This document shows positions 41,818 through 50,380 of a stretch of 64,000 nucleotides of DNA, piece by piece. Made by a program: the position numbers and the translations under genes. Each line of letters begins with the position of its first letter. Within the stretch, counting starts at the first letter, position 1. Source of the stretch: Saccharothrix sp. (GTDB lineage Bacteria > Actinomycetota > Actinomycetes > Mycobacteriales > Pseudonocardiaceae). The notes beneath the pieces were generated by a model, which saw only the letters and a program-made list of their open reading frames with translations, was not told the origin of the DNA and ran no database searches. The stretch covers positions 124,001 through 188,000 of the forward strand of contig NZ_JAPSLK010000004.1 in NCBI RefSeq assembly GCF_031180885.1. The letters run 5' to 3'.

Positions 41818-43472
41818 GGCCCCCACCTGTCGGACATCCGCCGGACCAGCCGGGTGTAGTGGTCCTTGCGCCCGGCCTCGATGAATGGCGCCGCCGACAC
41901 GGCCATCCGCAGCAGCCGCTTGACCTGGTCGCGGGGCGAGAGCCCGAAGAAGCCCGAGGACAGGCGAACCGTCGCGCCGGGGCCGGCCGACCAGCGGTAG
42001 CCGCCCGTGGTGAACCGGAAGCCGCGGCCGGTGATCTTCTTGCGCAGCGTGTAGAGCCGGTCGAAGATGCCCGCGATCTTCTCCCGGTCGTCGGCCACCG
42101 GGACCGCCGGCGGCGCGGTGAGCCCGAAGTCGGCCACCAGGTAGGTCATCGTGTGATCGCGGTAGAACACACTGGCCGGCTGCCACGCGCCGGCCGCGAT
42201 CGCCCGCCCGGCGTGGTCGTACAGCGAGCGCACCTCCAGCCTGCCCTGCACGAGCCACTGCTCCAGCCACGCCATCGCCTGCGCCGCCGCCGCGCCCTGG
42301 CCGCCGCCGGTGAGCGCGGACGTGTCGTCCACCTGGGAGGCTGGGGCCACGGCGGGGTTGTCCACCAGGGCCACCAACCTGGTGTAGCTGTCGGCGTTGT
42401 CCAGCGCGTCCGGCAGCGACAGCACGGCCATCAGCCGCTGCCACCGGTAAGCCTTGTCGCTGGTGATCAGCCCGGTCGCACCGTGCGAGCCCTCGTGGAT
42501 GAGCACCAGCGCGCGTTCGGTGACATCCGGCTCGTTGAGGAACTTGGGGCCCAAGGTCATCCGGGCGGTGTTGCCCGACCCGTGGTTGCTGGCGAGGTAG
42601 TCGTCGCCCAGGCAGCTGTTGATGCAGCGGTGCCCGCCGGCCGTGGCGTCGTGCAACGGGATGGCGGGCAGCATGTTGCCCATGTGGGCTTCGATCTTGG
42701 CCAGCCCGCTGTCCACGGCGGCGGCGTTGGCCGGCCCGTGGAACAGGGCGGTCAGCGGGGCGACGGCCGGTGCGGCGTTGGGCGTGGCCAGGGCGTTGCG
42801 GGCGTTGGCCAGCAGCGCGACGGCGCGGGCGTGGGCGGTGTCGAAGGCGTTGGGCGAGGGCCCGCAGCTGATGTCCGGCGACGGCACGCACACCGGGGCG
42901 GTGGACTGCTGTCCCGCGACCAGGATCTCCACCCGTCGAGCGCTGCGGTAGTCCAGACCGCCGGGGGAGAGGTCGGGCTGGGGCGTCGGGTTGCCGGTGC
43001 CCGGCGAGCCGGCCGCCAACGGGCCGCTGACCGCCGCGATCCGGTCGTCCACCAGCGCGGCCCGGCCGGGGCCGCGCCGTTCCTCCTCGCTGGCCGTGCC
43101 CTTGAGCCGGACCGTGCTCATCGGCACGCCCGCGAACGCGGCGAACTTCGTGTCGTCCGGCGCGGTGACCGTGCTGGACTCGTAGTCGAAGTAGATGGAC
43201 CGCTGGTCGGTTGCCGCCTTGGGCGACTTGCCGGTGACCCGGAAGTCGGCGGCCACCCGCTGCACCGGGGCGGCCTCCTTCGCTTCGCGTTCCTCGGGCG
43301 GGCAGTCACACGGCGTGGGCCCGCACCGCTGCACGACGAGACGGGCGACGGCACGGTTGCCGGCGGCGCTCTGGAGGCGCAGGAGCCCCGGGGGAGGCGT
43401 GGCCGTGGTGCGGTGGTGGCGGGGCGGTGCGGGCACTTCGGCGGACGACCGCCGGTAGACCGAGGAGACCAC
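41814..43472 (-). CDS. HEXXH metalloprotease-like protein with AGN-type N-terminal motif
   Basis: The 552-residue protein has near its N-terminus the motif LRLQSAAGNRAVARLVVQR. That motif is common in actinobacterial proteins linked to extracellular contractile injection systems and DUF4157-type toxins. A CGPTPCDCPP Cys cluster and an OmpA-like stretch (VPMSTVRLKGTASEEE) follow. Around residue 326 it has LVLIHEGSHGATGLITSDKAY, a zinc HEXXH site followed by a GLxxxD-like element, as in M35-type (Asp-zincin) metallopeptidases. The GTG at 43472 is preferred because GGAGGT lies eight bases upstream. No classical signal peptide is visible. It is coupled to the propeller-like gene. Confidence 0.65.
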   Translation of the reverse strand: MVSSVYRRSSAEVPAPPRHHRTTATPPPGLLRLQSAAGNRAVARLVVQRCGPTPCDCPPEEREAKEAAPVQRVAADFRVTGKSPKAATDQRSIYFDYESSTVTAPDDTKFAAFAGVPMSTVRLKGTASEEERRGPGRAALVDDRIAAVSGPLAAGSPGTGNPTPQPDLSPGGLDYRSARRVEILVAGQQSTAPVCVPSPDISCGPSPNAFDTAHARAVALLANARNALATPNAAPAVAPLTALFHGPANAAAVDSGLAKIEAHMGNMLPAIPLHDATAGGHRCINSCLGDDYLASNHGSGNTARMTLGPKFLNEPDVTERALVLIHEGSHGATGLITSDKAYRWQRLMAVLSLPDALDNADSYTRLVALVDNPAVAPASQVDDTSALTGGGQGAAAAQAMAWLEQWLVQGRLEVRSLYDHAGRAIAAGAWQPASVFYRDHTMTYLVADFGLTAPPAVPVADDREKIAGIFDRLYTLRKKITGRGFRFTTGGYRWSAGPGATVRLSSGFFGLSPRDQVKRLLRMAVSAAPFIEAGRKDHYTRLVRRMSDRWGP

Positions 43473-43776
43473 GCCGTACCACCTCCGAACGTCGGACCCA
43501 GTATGGGGTCGTGTCGCCCACACCGGACACGCCCGTCAGGGCACCACCCGCCGCCCGATCGGGCAATCCGGGCCGGGACCCGCCGGAACTGGGTTCCGGC
43601 GGAGCCGGCGTTCCGCCCCGCCTTTCGGTCGAGTTCGGGGGCCGGACGGTCACCCGGATGACGGTCCGTTGATCGCCTGGCCTTGAGGTGCGGGTGCGGT
43701 TGTCGCGGCTGGTGGTGGAGCCACGACGTGGTCCTGGTGCCGGCCGCTCAGGTCGTGATCGGGGTTCACCGGGTCG

Positions 43777-43890
43777 TTGTCCGGGCTCGGTGACCTGGTG
43801 GAGGTGCGGCTGGGGCCGGTGCGGGCGCTGGTGCCGTGCCACCCGGAGTTGCTGTGGCGGGTGTTGGCCGACGACCGGGTGTTCGAGGTC
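43777..43890 (+). pseudogene. Cytochrome P450 N-terminal fragment
   Basis: SGLGDLVEVRLGPVRALVPCHPELLWRVLADDRVF matches the first beta-sheet of CYP enzymes (GDLVxVRLGPVRAxVVxHPELxxxVL). Homology stops after DDRVF and no ExxR or haem motif follows. The surrounding gap 43473-44090 shows no other gene. Confidence 0.45.
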
Positions 43891-44090
43891 CGCAGCGTGG
43901 TTTCGACGCTGGCTTGTGCCGGCGTCACCGAGGACGGCGGCCAGGTCAAGCGCGCCCTGCGCCTGACCATCGGCGAGCGACGCCACGGCCGCCCTGCACT
44001 ACGCCTCCGCGCTCGTGGGGATCGAACTGCCGACATCCGGCCATCGTGCCCGTAGCGGTGGCGATCGAGTGCCGGGCAGCCGCTGACAGG

Positions 44091-47000
44091 TCAGCAGCCG
44101 TCGACGATCCGGCACAGGTCGGCGTACCAGTCTTCCGGCTCCAGCGACAGGGTGCGGACCGACTCGGCCCCGGTCTCCCCGTCGGGACCCGGCTGGTGGT
44201 TCACGTAGCTCAAGGTGGAGTCGCGGATCTGCCACGCGTCCCGGAGATTGCCCTCGAAGCCGACCTGGGCCACCATCCGGTCGGACCGCCACACCTGCAA
44301 GCCGGACTCGACTTGCACAAGAAGCAGGTCGCCGTGGAACCCGATGAGGCGCTCGATGTTCTCCCCGGTGATCCGCTTGCCGTCGGACAGTTCGATCTCG
44401 CGCAGGCCGGGTCGGAGCACCGCGGTCCGTTCGCCGTCGGTTGCCACGCCGCCGGGGAAGGCTCCGCTGCTGTCGACGTCCCACCGTGACATCCGGCGCC
44501 ACTGGCGGACGTCCCAGACCTCGACCGCCGAGGTGGCGTCGAGGACGACCTCGTCGGGCTTGCCGGGCCTGGGCAGGATGTGGCCCTTGGCCGCGACGAA
44601 CCGCAACGCCTCGGGGTTGTCGGTCAGCTCCTGCTCGCCCAGCGGCTTGCCCGAGTCGATCCGCCATCGGCTCAGCGTGCCGCCGTACAGGACGACGACC
44701 TCGTCGTCCGACAACGGCACTGCCGACGGCTCCGAACCGGGCACCCGGATCCCGGGCAGGCTGATGGCGCGTTCCAGGCGCAGGTCGTCGTCCAGCACAT
44801 AGAGGTTGTCGCCGATACCGATCAGAAGCCGCCGGCCGTCCGGGGTGAATGCGAGCGTGGTGCTGTTCGGGGGAGGCTCGAAGGGCCCCGGCAGGGCAGC
44901 ACGGGCCAACTCGACGCCCTCCCTGTCGACCAGCCGGACACCGTCCCCGGTCAGACCTGCCCACGCCGACCCGTCTGGCCGGAACACCGCTCGACCCATG
45001 GCCTTGGGTACCAGCGGTGAGGTGAACGGGCGCGCCGCGCGGACGCGGAAGATGCTGTCCGAGCCGACTACCCAAGCGTGGAAGCCGTCGTCGTCGACCT
45101 GTCCCACCACCTCCGCTCCGAGGTTCGGCTTCACCCCGAACGTGACCGGGTAGAGCCGGCCGGATCGCCAGTGCAGGTACCAGTGAAACCGGCTCGACGC
45201 GCCGCCCATCGAGACATCAAGGAACTCGCCGGTCGCCTCAACGCCCGGGTAGCCGCGCAGGCACCCGAAGGGTCCGGTCCGGTCCTCGTCGGGCGTGTGG
45301 CCGTAGAACAGCAGGTGCCGGTCGGTTCCACACCCGCCGACCGCCTCGCCGTAGCCCAGGATCGCGGCGCCGGCGGGGTAGTCGCGGACAACCGACCAGC
45401 CCGCGACCTCCAGCAGAACAACATGGTTGTCCTTGATGGCCAACACCCGGTCGCCGGGCACGCTCACGGCCCGCTCCAACCGCAGGGTGGTCGTGGCCAC
45501 GACGCGCGCACGCGCCACATCCCAGACTGTCACGGCCTCGCCGAGGCCGGCCACCCTGTCGGGGGAGCCCGTCAGCCTTCCGCCCTCGACGTCGAACCGG
45601 AGGCCGGCCGCGGTGCCGGGCAGGGACACCGGTCCCTGGCGGTCCCGCCACACCAGTACCTCGCGGGTGGTGGCGACGGCGACCTGACGGCCGTCCCGGC
45701 TCACCGCGACCGCCTGTGCGCCCTCGACCGGGGGCTGCCACCGATCGGCGCCCTGCCACACCGTGACGTGCCCTTCCGCATGGATGAAGGCGATCACGGC
45801 GCCGTCGGCGCTCGCGGCGGTGCGCACCGCGGTGCCCGGCTCGACCCGCTCGGCGTCCCACCACTCGAACCGGTGCTCCAGCAGCGCGGCGTAGGCATCG
45901 GAGTTCCCGGGGGAGCCCCGCCACGCCCTGAGCGCGAGGCGAAGCGACGCCAGCGGCTCGTCCGACACCTGCTGGAGTGATGTCCGCGCGTCGAGCGCGG
46001 CTTCTGTCTCGACGAGTTGCCGCGCGATCCGGTCCCGCTGGACCTGGGTCACCGCGAAAAGCGCGGCGGCGACGAGCGCGACGACGGCGAGCACAGCCGT
46101 CACCGCCCGCCACCTCCGCGTCTCGCGCCGCTGCCGCGCCACGCTGCGAGCCACGTAGTCGCGTTCCGCTTCGGACAACTCGTCGCCCCGGCGTGCCACC
46201 CAGTCCTGCGCACGGGCCAGAACTCCGCCGCCGAGCAGGCTTTTGGGATCGCGGCCGGAGGACGCCCACTGCTCGCGCCGCTGGTCCAGCTCCGTGCGCC
46301 ACGTGACGAACTCGCGGTCCGCGTCAAGCCAGTCCCGCAGTCGCGGCCACTGGGCAGCCAGCGCCTGGTGCGTCAGCTCCACGAACTCGCCGACCACGAC
46401 CAGCCGGGAGTCCGCGAGCGTCGCGAGGAGGCCGTGGTCGTCCACATCGGACAGCGGGATGCGCCTGCGAGTGTAGCCGCCCGCGCCGTCGGGTCGGGCG
46501 AGCCTGGTCAGCACCCGACGCACACGGTCCTTGTCGTCCACCCGGAACCACAGCGTGCGCTCGGCGTAGCGGGCCAGCGCGCCGGACACGCCGCCGATCT
46601 CGTCGTAGGCGGCGTGCGTGAGCCTGCCCTCGTGCCGCGACCGCCACAGCTCCGTGAGCGCGAACTCCACCAACGGCAGGCGTCCCGGCTCGGTGCCCGC
46701 GTCGCTCAGGACGCGGTCGACCAGCCCGTCCTCGAACACGACCCCGCCTACGGACTTGACCGGCTCGGTGATGGCGGCGCGCAATCCGTCCCGGTCCAGC
46801 GGGCCGACGAACACCACGGCGTGGTCCAACGCCTCGGCCGTCTCGGAAGTGAGCAGCGCGTCCAGTGAATCCGAGCGTGCGGTCAGCACGGCGCGCAGGC
46901 GTGGTTTGCGCTGCGCGCCGACGAGGTCGGTGATTCTGCCCAGCAGGGCCGCCGCCCGTGCCGGGTCCGTGTCGACCACTTCCTCGAACTGGTCGACGAA

Positions 47001-47849
47001 CAGCACCGCGTCCCCTTCGTCGGCCTCGAAGTCGGTCAGCGCCGCCTCGACGTCCGCACCGGCCGCGTGGATGTGCGTGTCCGGCCGCAGCAGGGGCAGC
47101 AGGCCGGCCTTGACCAGCGAGGACTTGCCGCTCCCGGACGGGCCGACGACCAGCGTGAGGCTCCGGTTGCGGACGTAGCCCAGCAGTCGCTCGATGTCGG
47201 CGTCACGGCCGTGGAAGAGCGGCGCGTCGGCCTCGGCGAACGACTCCAGGCCGCGGTAGGGATCGGGCAGGACGGCCCGCCACAAGGAACCAAGCGCACT
47301 GCCGGGCAACAGGAACGCCGTGCCGGCGCCCGCCCGCGCCACCAGCATTCCGACGACACCACCGGCGGCCTCGTCCCATACCGGTGCGCCGCTGAAGCCG
47401 AACTCGACCCGCCCTGCGACCTCCAACTGGATCCAGCCCGTGGCTTGGCGGCCCCGGACCACCCCGGTCACCCAGAAGCCGTCGTCGAAGCGCTTGGGAA
47501 AGCCGCAGGCGCGGAACGGGTGGCCCCAGACACCGTCCTCGGGTGCGATCGGGACCGGCGTTGCGCCGTCGGGTGGGCTGACGCGCAGGACCGCGACGTC
47601 CCCGGTGCCGTCCGCCGCGACCGGCGTCCAGGACACGACCTCGCCCTGCGCCGTCGCCGCTCCGGGGATCAGCGGGAACTCGACGGTGATCGGCCCGGCG
47701 GGCGGGTCGGCGGCGGTCGCGTCGGCGGCGATCACATGCGCGCAGGTCACGACGAGATCCGCGGCGATGAGGAACCCCGCACCCGCCACCTGCCCGTCCG
47801 CGTCGCGAAACCGGGCCAACGCCGGGCCGATCCTTTCGGTCACGATCAC
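44091..47849 (-). CDS. Trypsin-like protease / nSTAND NTPase / propeller signalling protein
   Basis: The 1252-residue protein has three parts. A trypsin-fold domain carries H38 (VVTCAHV), D84 (GDVAVLRV) and S153 (EFGFSGAPVWD). An nSTAND NTPase follows with DPYRGLESFAEADAPLFHGR, Walker A GPSGSGKSS (236-244) and Walker B AVLFVDQFEE (D286). A transmembrane helix near residue 580 (VTAVLAVVALVAAALFAV) leads into a long propeller-like C-terminus. This layout is known from predicted actinobacterial conflict or stress systems in which ligand sensing drives NTP-dependent assembly and protease activation. The GTG at 47849 is favoured because a TACGGT box ends six bases upstream; an ATG at 47870 is the alternative. 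Confidence 0.85.
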   Translation of the reverse strand: MIVTERIGPALARFRDADGQVAGAGFLIAADLVVTCAHVIAADATAADPPAGPITVEFPLIPGAATAQGEVVSWTPVAADGTGDVAVLRVSPPDGATPVPIAPEDGVWGHPFRACGFPKRFDDGFWVTGVVRGRQATGWIQLEVAGRVEFGFSGAPVWDEAAGGVVGMLVARAGAGTAFLLPGSALGSLWRAVLPDPYRGLESFAEADAPLFHGRDADIERLLGYVRNRSLTLVVGPSGSGKSSLVKAGLLPLLRPDTHIHAAGADVEAALTDFEADEGDAVLFVDQFEEVVDTDPARAAALLGRITDLVGAQRKPRLRAVLTARSDSLDALLTSETAEALDHAVVFVGPLDRDGLRAAITEPVKSVGGVVFEDGLVDRVLSDAGTEPGRLPLVEFALTELWRSRHEGRLTHAAYDEIGGVSGALARYAERTLWFRVDDKDRVRRVLTRLARPDGAGGYTRRRIPLSDVDDHGLLATLADSRLVVVGEFVELTHQALAAQWPRLRDWLDADREFVTWRTELDQRREQWASSGRDPKSLLGGGVLARAQDWVARRGDELSEAERDYVARSVARQRRETRRWRAVTAVLAVVALVAAALFAVTQVQRDRIARQLVETEAALDARTSLQQVSDEPLASLRLALRAWRGSPGNSDAYAALLEHRFEWWDAERVEPGTAVRTAASADGAVIAFIHAEGHVTVWQGADRWQPPVEGAQAVAVSRDGRQVAVATTREVLVWRDRQGPVSLPGTAAGLRFDVEGGRLTGSPDRVAGLGEAVTVWDVARARVVATTTLRLERAVSVPGDRVLAIKDNHVVLLEVAGWSVVRDYPAGAAILGYGEAVGGCGTDRHLLFYGHTPDEDRTGPFGCLRGYPGVEATGEFLDVSMGGASSRFHWYLHWRSGRLYPVTFGVKPNLGAEVVGQVDDDGFHAWVVGSDSIFRVRAARPFTSPLVPKAMGRAVFRPDGSAWAGLTGDGVRLVDREGVELARAALPGPFEPPPNSTTLAFTPDGRRLLIGIGDNLYVLDDDLRLERAISLPGIRVPGSEPSAVPLSDDEVVVLYGGTLSRWRIDSGKPLGEQELTDNPEALRFVAAKGHILPRPGKPDEVVLDATSAVEVWDVRQWRRMSRWDVDSSGAFPGGVATDGERTAVLRPGLREIELSDGKRITGENIERLIGFHGDLLLVQVESGLQVWRSDRMVAQVGFEGNLRDAWQIRDSTLSYVNHQPGPDGETGAESVRTLSLEPEDWYADLCRIVDGC

Positions 47850-47855
47850 GACTTC

Positions 47856-47884
47856 ACCGTATAGCGGCATCCCGGACGGAGGAA
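47856..47884 (-). promoter_or_regulatory. Possible leaderless promoter of the nSTAND gene
   Basis: TTCCTC (47884-47879), 17-base spacer and TACGGT (47861-47856) end six bases before the GTG at 47849. The -35 box is weak. The same -35 variant (TTCC-C) occurs at the first glycosyltransferase. Confidence 0.35.
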
Positions 47885-48251
47885 TACGGACCAAGTCTGC
47901 CGAACACGTGGGACACGTTGAGCGGATGGCGGGTTGCGACGGCGGATCTGCATCGTGCGGACGACACGCGGGGCTCGGGACTGACCGTGCTGCGGACCAC
48001 CGCTCAGACATGATCCGCCGACGATGACGCACAGGACTGACGACAACCACCCGACCGTGACGGTTACCGGCGGCTCGTCACGAGGCCCCTCGACCCGTGG
48101 CCAACACCGCCCGTGAGGCCGTGGTCTCCGGCAGCGCATTCCTCGCGGGTGGCTCGCAATGACACGGCGGCGAGTTGTGGGTGATTTCGCGATCGGGGTC
48201 GCTTCTCCGCGATACCTCGTCTTCGCCGCCGTCGGCCTTCGGCACCACGCG
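47885..48251. other. Gap without recognisable genes
   Basis: I find no convincing coding sequence, RNA gene or strong hairpin between the nSTAND promoter and the end of the HD-domain gene. Short frames in this stretch are low-complexity and Arg-rich. Confidence 0.5.
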
Positions 48252-48905
48252 TCAGCGGGCGTTGTCCGCGTAGTCGTGCCAGCTCGGTTCGCGCTGGGCC
48301 AGTTCGCGCCACGTCGGCCACGGCTGCCCGGTGGTCTGCCGCACCAGTTCGCCGGGCAGGCTGAACGGCGGGGCCTTGTGCGGCTTGGCCAGCGCCTGGG
48401 TGACGACCGCTTCGGCCAGCGCGGCCGTCCCGCCGAGCCTGGGGTAGGTGGCGTGGACGCGGTCGGCGTAGCCCTCGGGTAGCGGGTGCGCCGCGTCGGG
48501 GGTCAGGTCGTAGCCCGCGCCGAGGGTGACCAGGGCGATCTCCGGTCGTTTCCGGGTGGCGACGCTGAAGCTGAGGTGCAGGGCGATGGCGTCCCACACG
48601 ACCTCGACCCGGTCGGCCGGCACACCCCGGTCGGTGAGGAAGGTCGCGGCGAGGTCCGCGCCGTCGACCTCGAAGGTCTGGTCGCCGTTGCCCTGCTCGC
48701 TCAGGCCGACGTCGTGCAGGACGCAGCCGAGGAACAGCAGTTCGTCGTCGTAGTCGGCGTCGGGGCGCAGGCCGTTGCGCTCGCCGAGGAAACGCCCGTA
48801 CAGGTAGGTGCGGACGCTGTGGTTGAAGATCGCCGGTGTTTCCGCGGTCCGCGCGAAGCGGATCGCGGCTTGGGCGACGTCGGTCGTGGGGAGTTCGAGG
48901 TCCAT
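48252..48905 (-). CDS. HD-domain protein (cyanamide-hydratase-like)
   Basis: The 217-residue HD-domain metalloenzyme has FNHSVRTYLYG (first His) and LLFLGCVLHDVGLSE (HD), spaced as in the cyanamide hydratase / HDIG-type phosphohydrolase family, with a further conserved His in DAIALHLSF. Related proteins hydrate cyanamide or act on small nucleotides. The ATG at 48905 is chosen; an in-frame GTG lies three bases upstream. A perfect 18-base inverted repeat 36 bases upstream may control it. Confidence 0.85.
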   Translation of the reverse strand: MDLELPTTDVAQAAIRFARTAETPAIFNHSVRTYLYGRFLGERNGLRPDADYDDELLFLGCVLHDVGLSEQGNGDQTFEVDGADLAATFLTDRGVPADRVEVVWDAIALHLSFSVATRKRPEIALVTLGAGYDLTPDAAHPLPEGYADRVHATYPRLGGTAALAEAVVTQALAKPHKAPPFSLPGELVRQTTGQPWPTWRELAQREPSWHDYADNAR

Positions 48906-48940
48906 CACACACCTGTTCCGAGTCGGAGGATCGCGCACAA

Positions 48941-48987
48941 CCTTCAAGCTGCCTGAAGCTTAGCGCAGCCTTCAGGCAGCTTGAAGG
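48941..48987. repeat. Perfect 18-base inverted repeat upstream of the HD gene
   Basis: CCTTCAAGCTGCCTGAAG (48941-48958) is matched exactly by its reverse complement at 48970-48987, with an 11-base centre. Each arm is itself an imperfect palindrome (TTCA...TGAA), so this could be two operator sites 28 bases apart in front of the HD gene. It could equally be a strong transcription terminator for the flavoprotein gene that ends at 49017. Confidence 0.6.
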
Positions 48988-49016
48988 TGGGGTTCCGAAG
49001 CGGGGACCTCCGCGCT

Positions 49017-49517
49017 TCAGCCGGTTCCGGAGTCCCGGTCCGGATCACCGCGCCAGATCCGGCTGCGCAGGTCCGCGCCGCGGATGACCTGGACGCGCCA
49101 CGGCGTCAGCCGCAGCACGTGCAGCCGCGGGTCGGAGGGCGCGGTCCAGAAGTTGCCGAGGTGGTAGCCCGCGCCGCGCGGGCTGGTCCGCCGGTACAGC
49201 TCCCACACGTGCTCCTTGGTCGGCAACGCGTTGTCCCACCGGGCCTCGGCCTCGATGGCGACGGAGTTGTTGCCCGGCGCCCAGTACGAGAAGCTGGTGT
49301 GCGGGTTGCGGGCCAGGTGCGCGGCCTTGACCGGCGTGCGGTACGTGGCCAGCCACCCGAGCGGTTCGCCGTCCACGTCCTCCCACACCGGGATCAGCAC
49401 CCTGGTCCGCGGGCGGTTCCGCGCGTCGACGGTCACCATCGTGGCGTACCTGATCGCCCCGACGTAGGCGTCGAACTCGGCCCGCAGGTCGGCGAAGCGC
49501 GGGACGACCTCGGTCAT
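49017..49517 (-). CDS. Pyridoxamine-5'-phosphate-oxidase-like flavin-binding protein
   Basis: The 166-residue split-barrel protein has features of the PPOX / F420-binding family: ATMVTVDARNRPRTRVLIPVW, GWLATYRTPVKAAHLARNP and ARW near the C-terminal half. These proteins bind FMN or F420 and reduce or bind small molecules. It ends the three-gene unit started by the two 6PGDH-like genes and overlaps the preceding gene by four bases. Confidence 0.8.
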   Translation of the reverse strand: MTEVVPRFADLRAEFDAYVGAIRYATMVTVDARNRPRTRVLIPVWEDVDGEPLGWLATYRTPVKAAHLARNPHTSFSYWAPGNNSVAIEAEARWDNALPTKEHVWELYRRTSPRGAGYHLGNFWTAPSDPRLHVLRLTPWRVQVIRGADLRSRIWRGDPDRDSGTG

Positions 49518-50380
49518 GCGCCACCGCCGAACGACTCGACCACGCGGGCGAGGCTCGCGGCGCCGTGGCCCTCGGCGACCTGCCGGTCGACCAGGTCCTT
49601 CAACGGCCGCAGGGTGGGCGCGGCGACGCCCAGCGACTGGCAGGCGCGCAGGATCGTGGCCAGGCCGGCCCGGTTCATGTCCAAAGAGGACTCTTCGGTC
49701 GCAAAGTCACCGCGGTCGATCTCGTCGGCGAACCCGGACAGCGCCGGGAACACGCCGGTCAGCCACGACACCAGCGCGGGCGTCAGCTCGGCCGCGTCGA
49801 TCCCGGCGGCCCGGCCCATCGCCGCCGCGTGCAGGAACCCGCCCAGCGTCCCGTACATCCCCGCGAGGACGGCCACGTCGAACGCCGACGCCCGCCCCGC
49901 GTCCGCGCCCAGGAACGTCCCCTTGGCCAACAGGTCCAGCACGGCGCGCCAGTCCTCGTGGACCCGCGCGGAACCGCTGTAGCTCACCGACGCGTCGTCC
50001 GTGCCGAGCGTCTGCGGCACGGCGTAGACGGCTGCGTGCAGGTAGTCCGCGCCGTGCTCGGCCGCCCAGTGGGCATGCGCCCGCGCGTCCTCGGGGCCGC
50101 CCGAGGTCAGGTTCACCACCGCGCGGCCCCGTGCCGCCTCGCCCACGTCCGCCAGCACGTCGCGCACGACCGAGGGGTCCAGCAGGGCGACGACCACCAG
50201 TGGGCTCGCGGCGAACGCGTCGGCCGCCGTGCCCGCCTGAGTCGCACCGGCGGAGACCAGGTCCGCCGCCTTGCCCGCGGACCTGTTCCACACCGTCGTC
50301 GGGTGGCCGCCGCGCAGGAAGAGCCGGGCCGCCGCACGGCCCAGGTTGCCGAGCCCGATCACGCTCACCGGGGCGTTCAC
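49514..50380 (-). CDS. NAD(P)-binding 6PGDH/imine-reductase-like enzyme (second copy)
   Basis: The 288-residue protein has the Rossmann start SVIGLGNLGRAAARLFLRGGH, the cofactor-specificity loop TVWNRSAGKA (NADP type), LTSGGPEDARAHAHWAAEHGADYLHAAV and an all-helical C-terminal domain of the imine-reductase family. It is a clear paralogue of the gene before it and is coupled to it by GTGA. Imine reductases work as dimers, so the two could form a heterodimer. Confidence 0.85.
   Translation of the reverse strand: MNAPVSVIGLGNLGRAAARLFLRGGHPTTVWNRSAGKAADLVSAGATQAGTAADAFAASPLVVVALLDPSVVRDVLADVGEAARGRAVVNLTSGGPEDARAHAHWAAEHGADYLHAAVYAVPQTLGTDDASVSYSGSARVHEDWRAVLDLLAKGTFLGADAGRASAFDVAVLAGMYGTLGGFLHAAAMGRAAGIDAAELTPALVSWLTGVFPALSGFADEIDRGDFATEESSLDMNRAGLATILRACQSLGVAAPTLRPLKDLVDRQVAEGHGAASLARVVESFGGGA

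Noticed and set aside
48064..48912. Minus-strand frame overlapping the HD gene in another register
   Set aside because: The HD-domain motifs are in the frame ending at 48252; this one is Arg/Pro-rich and lacks any motif.
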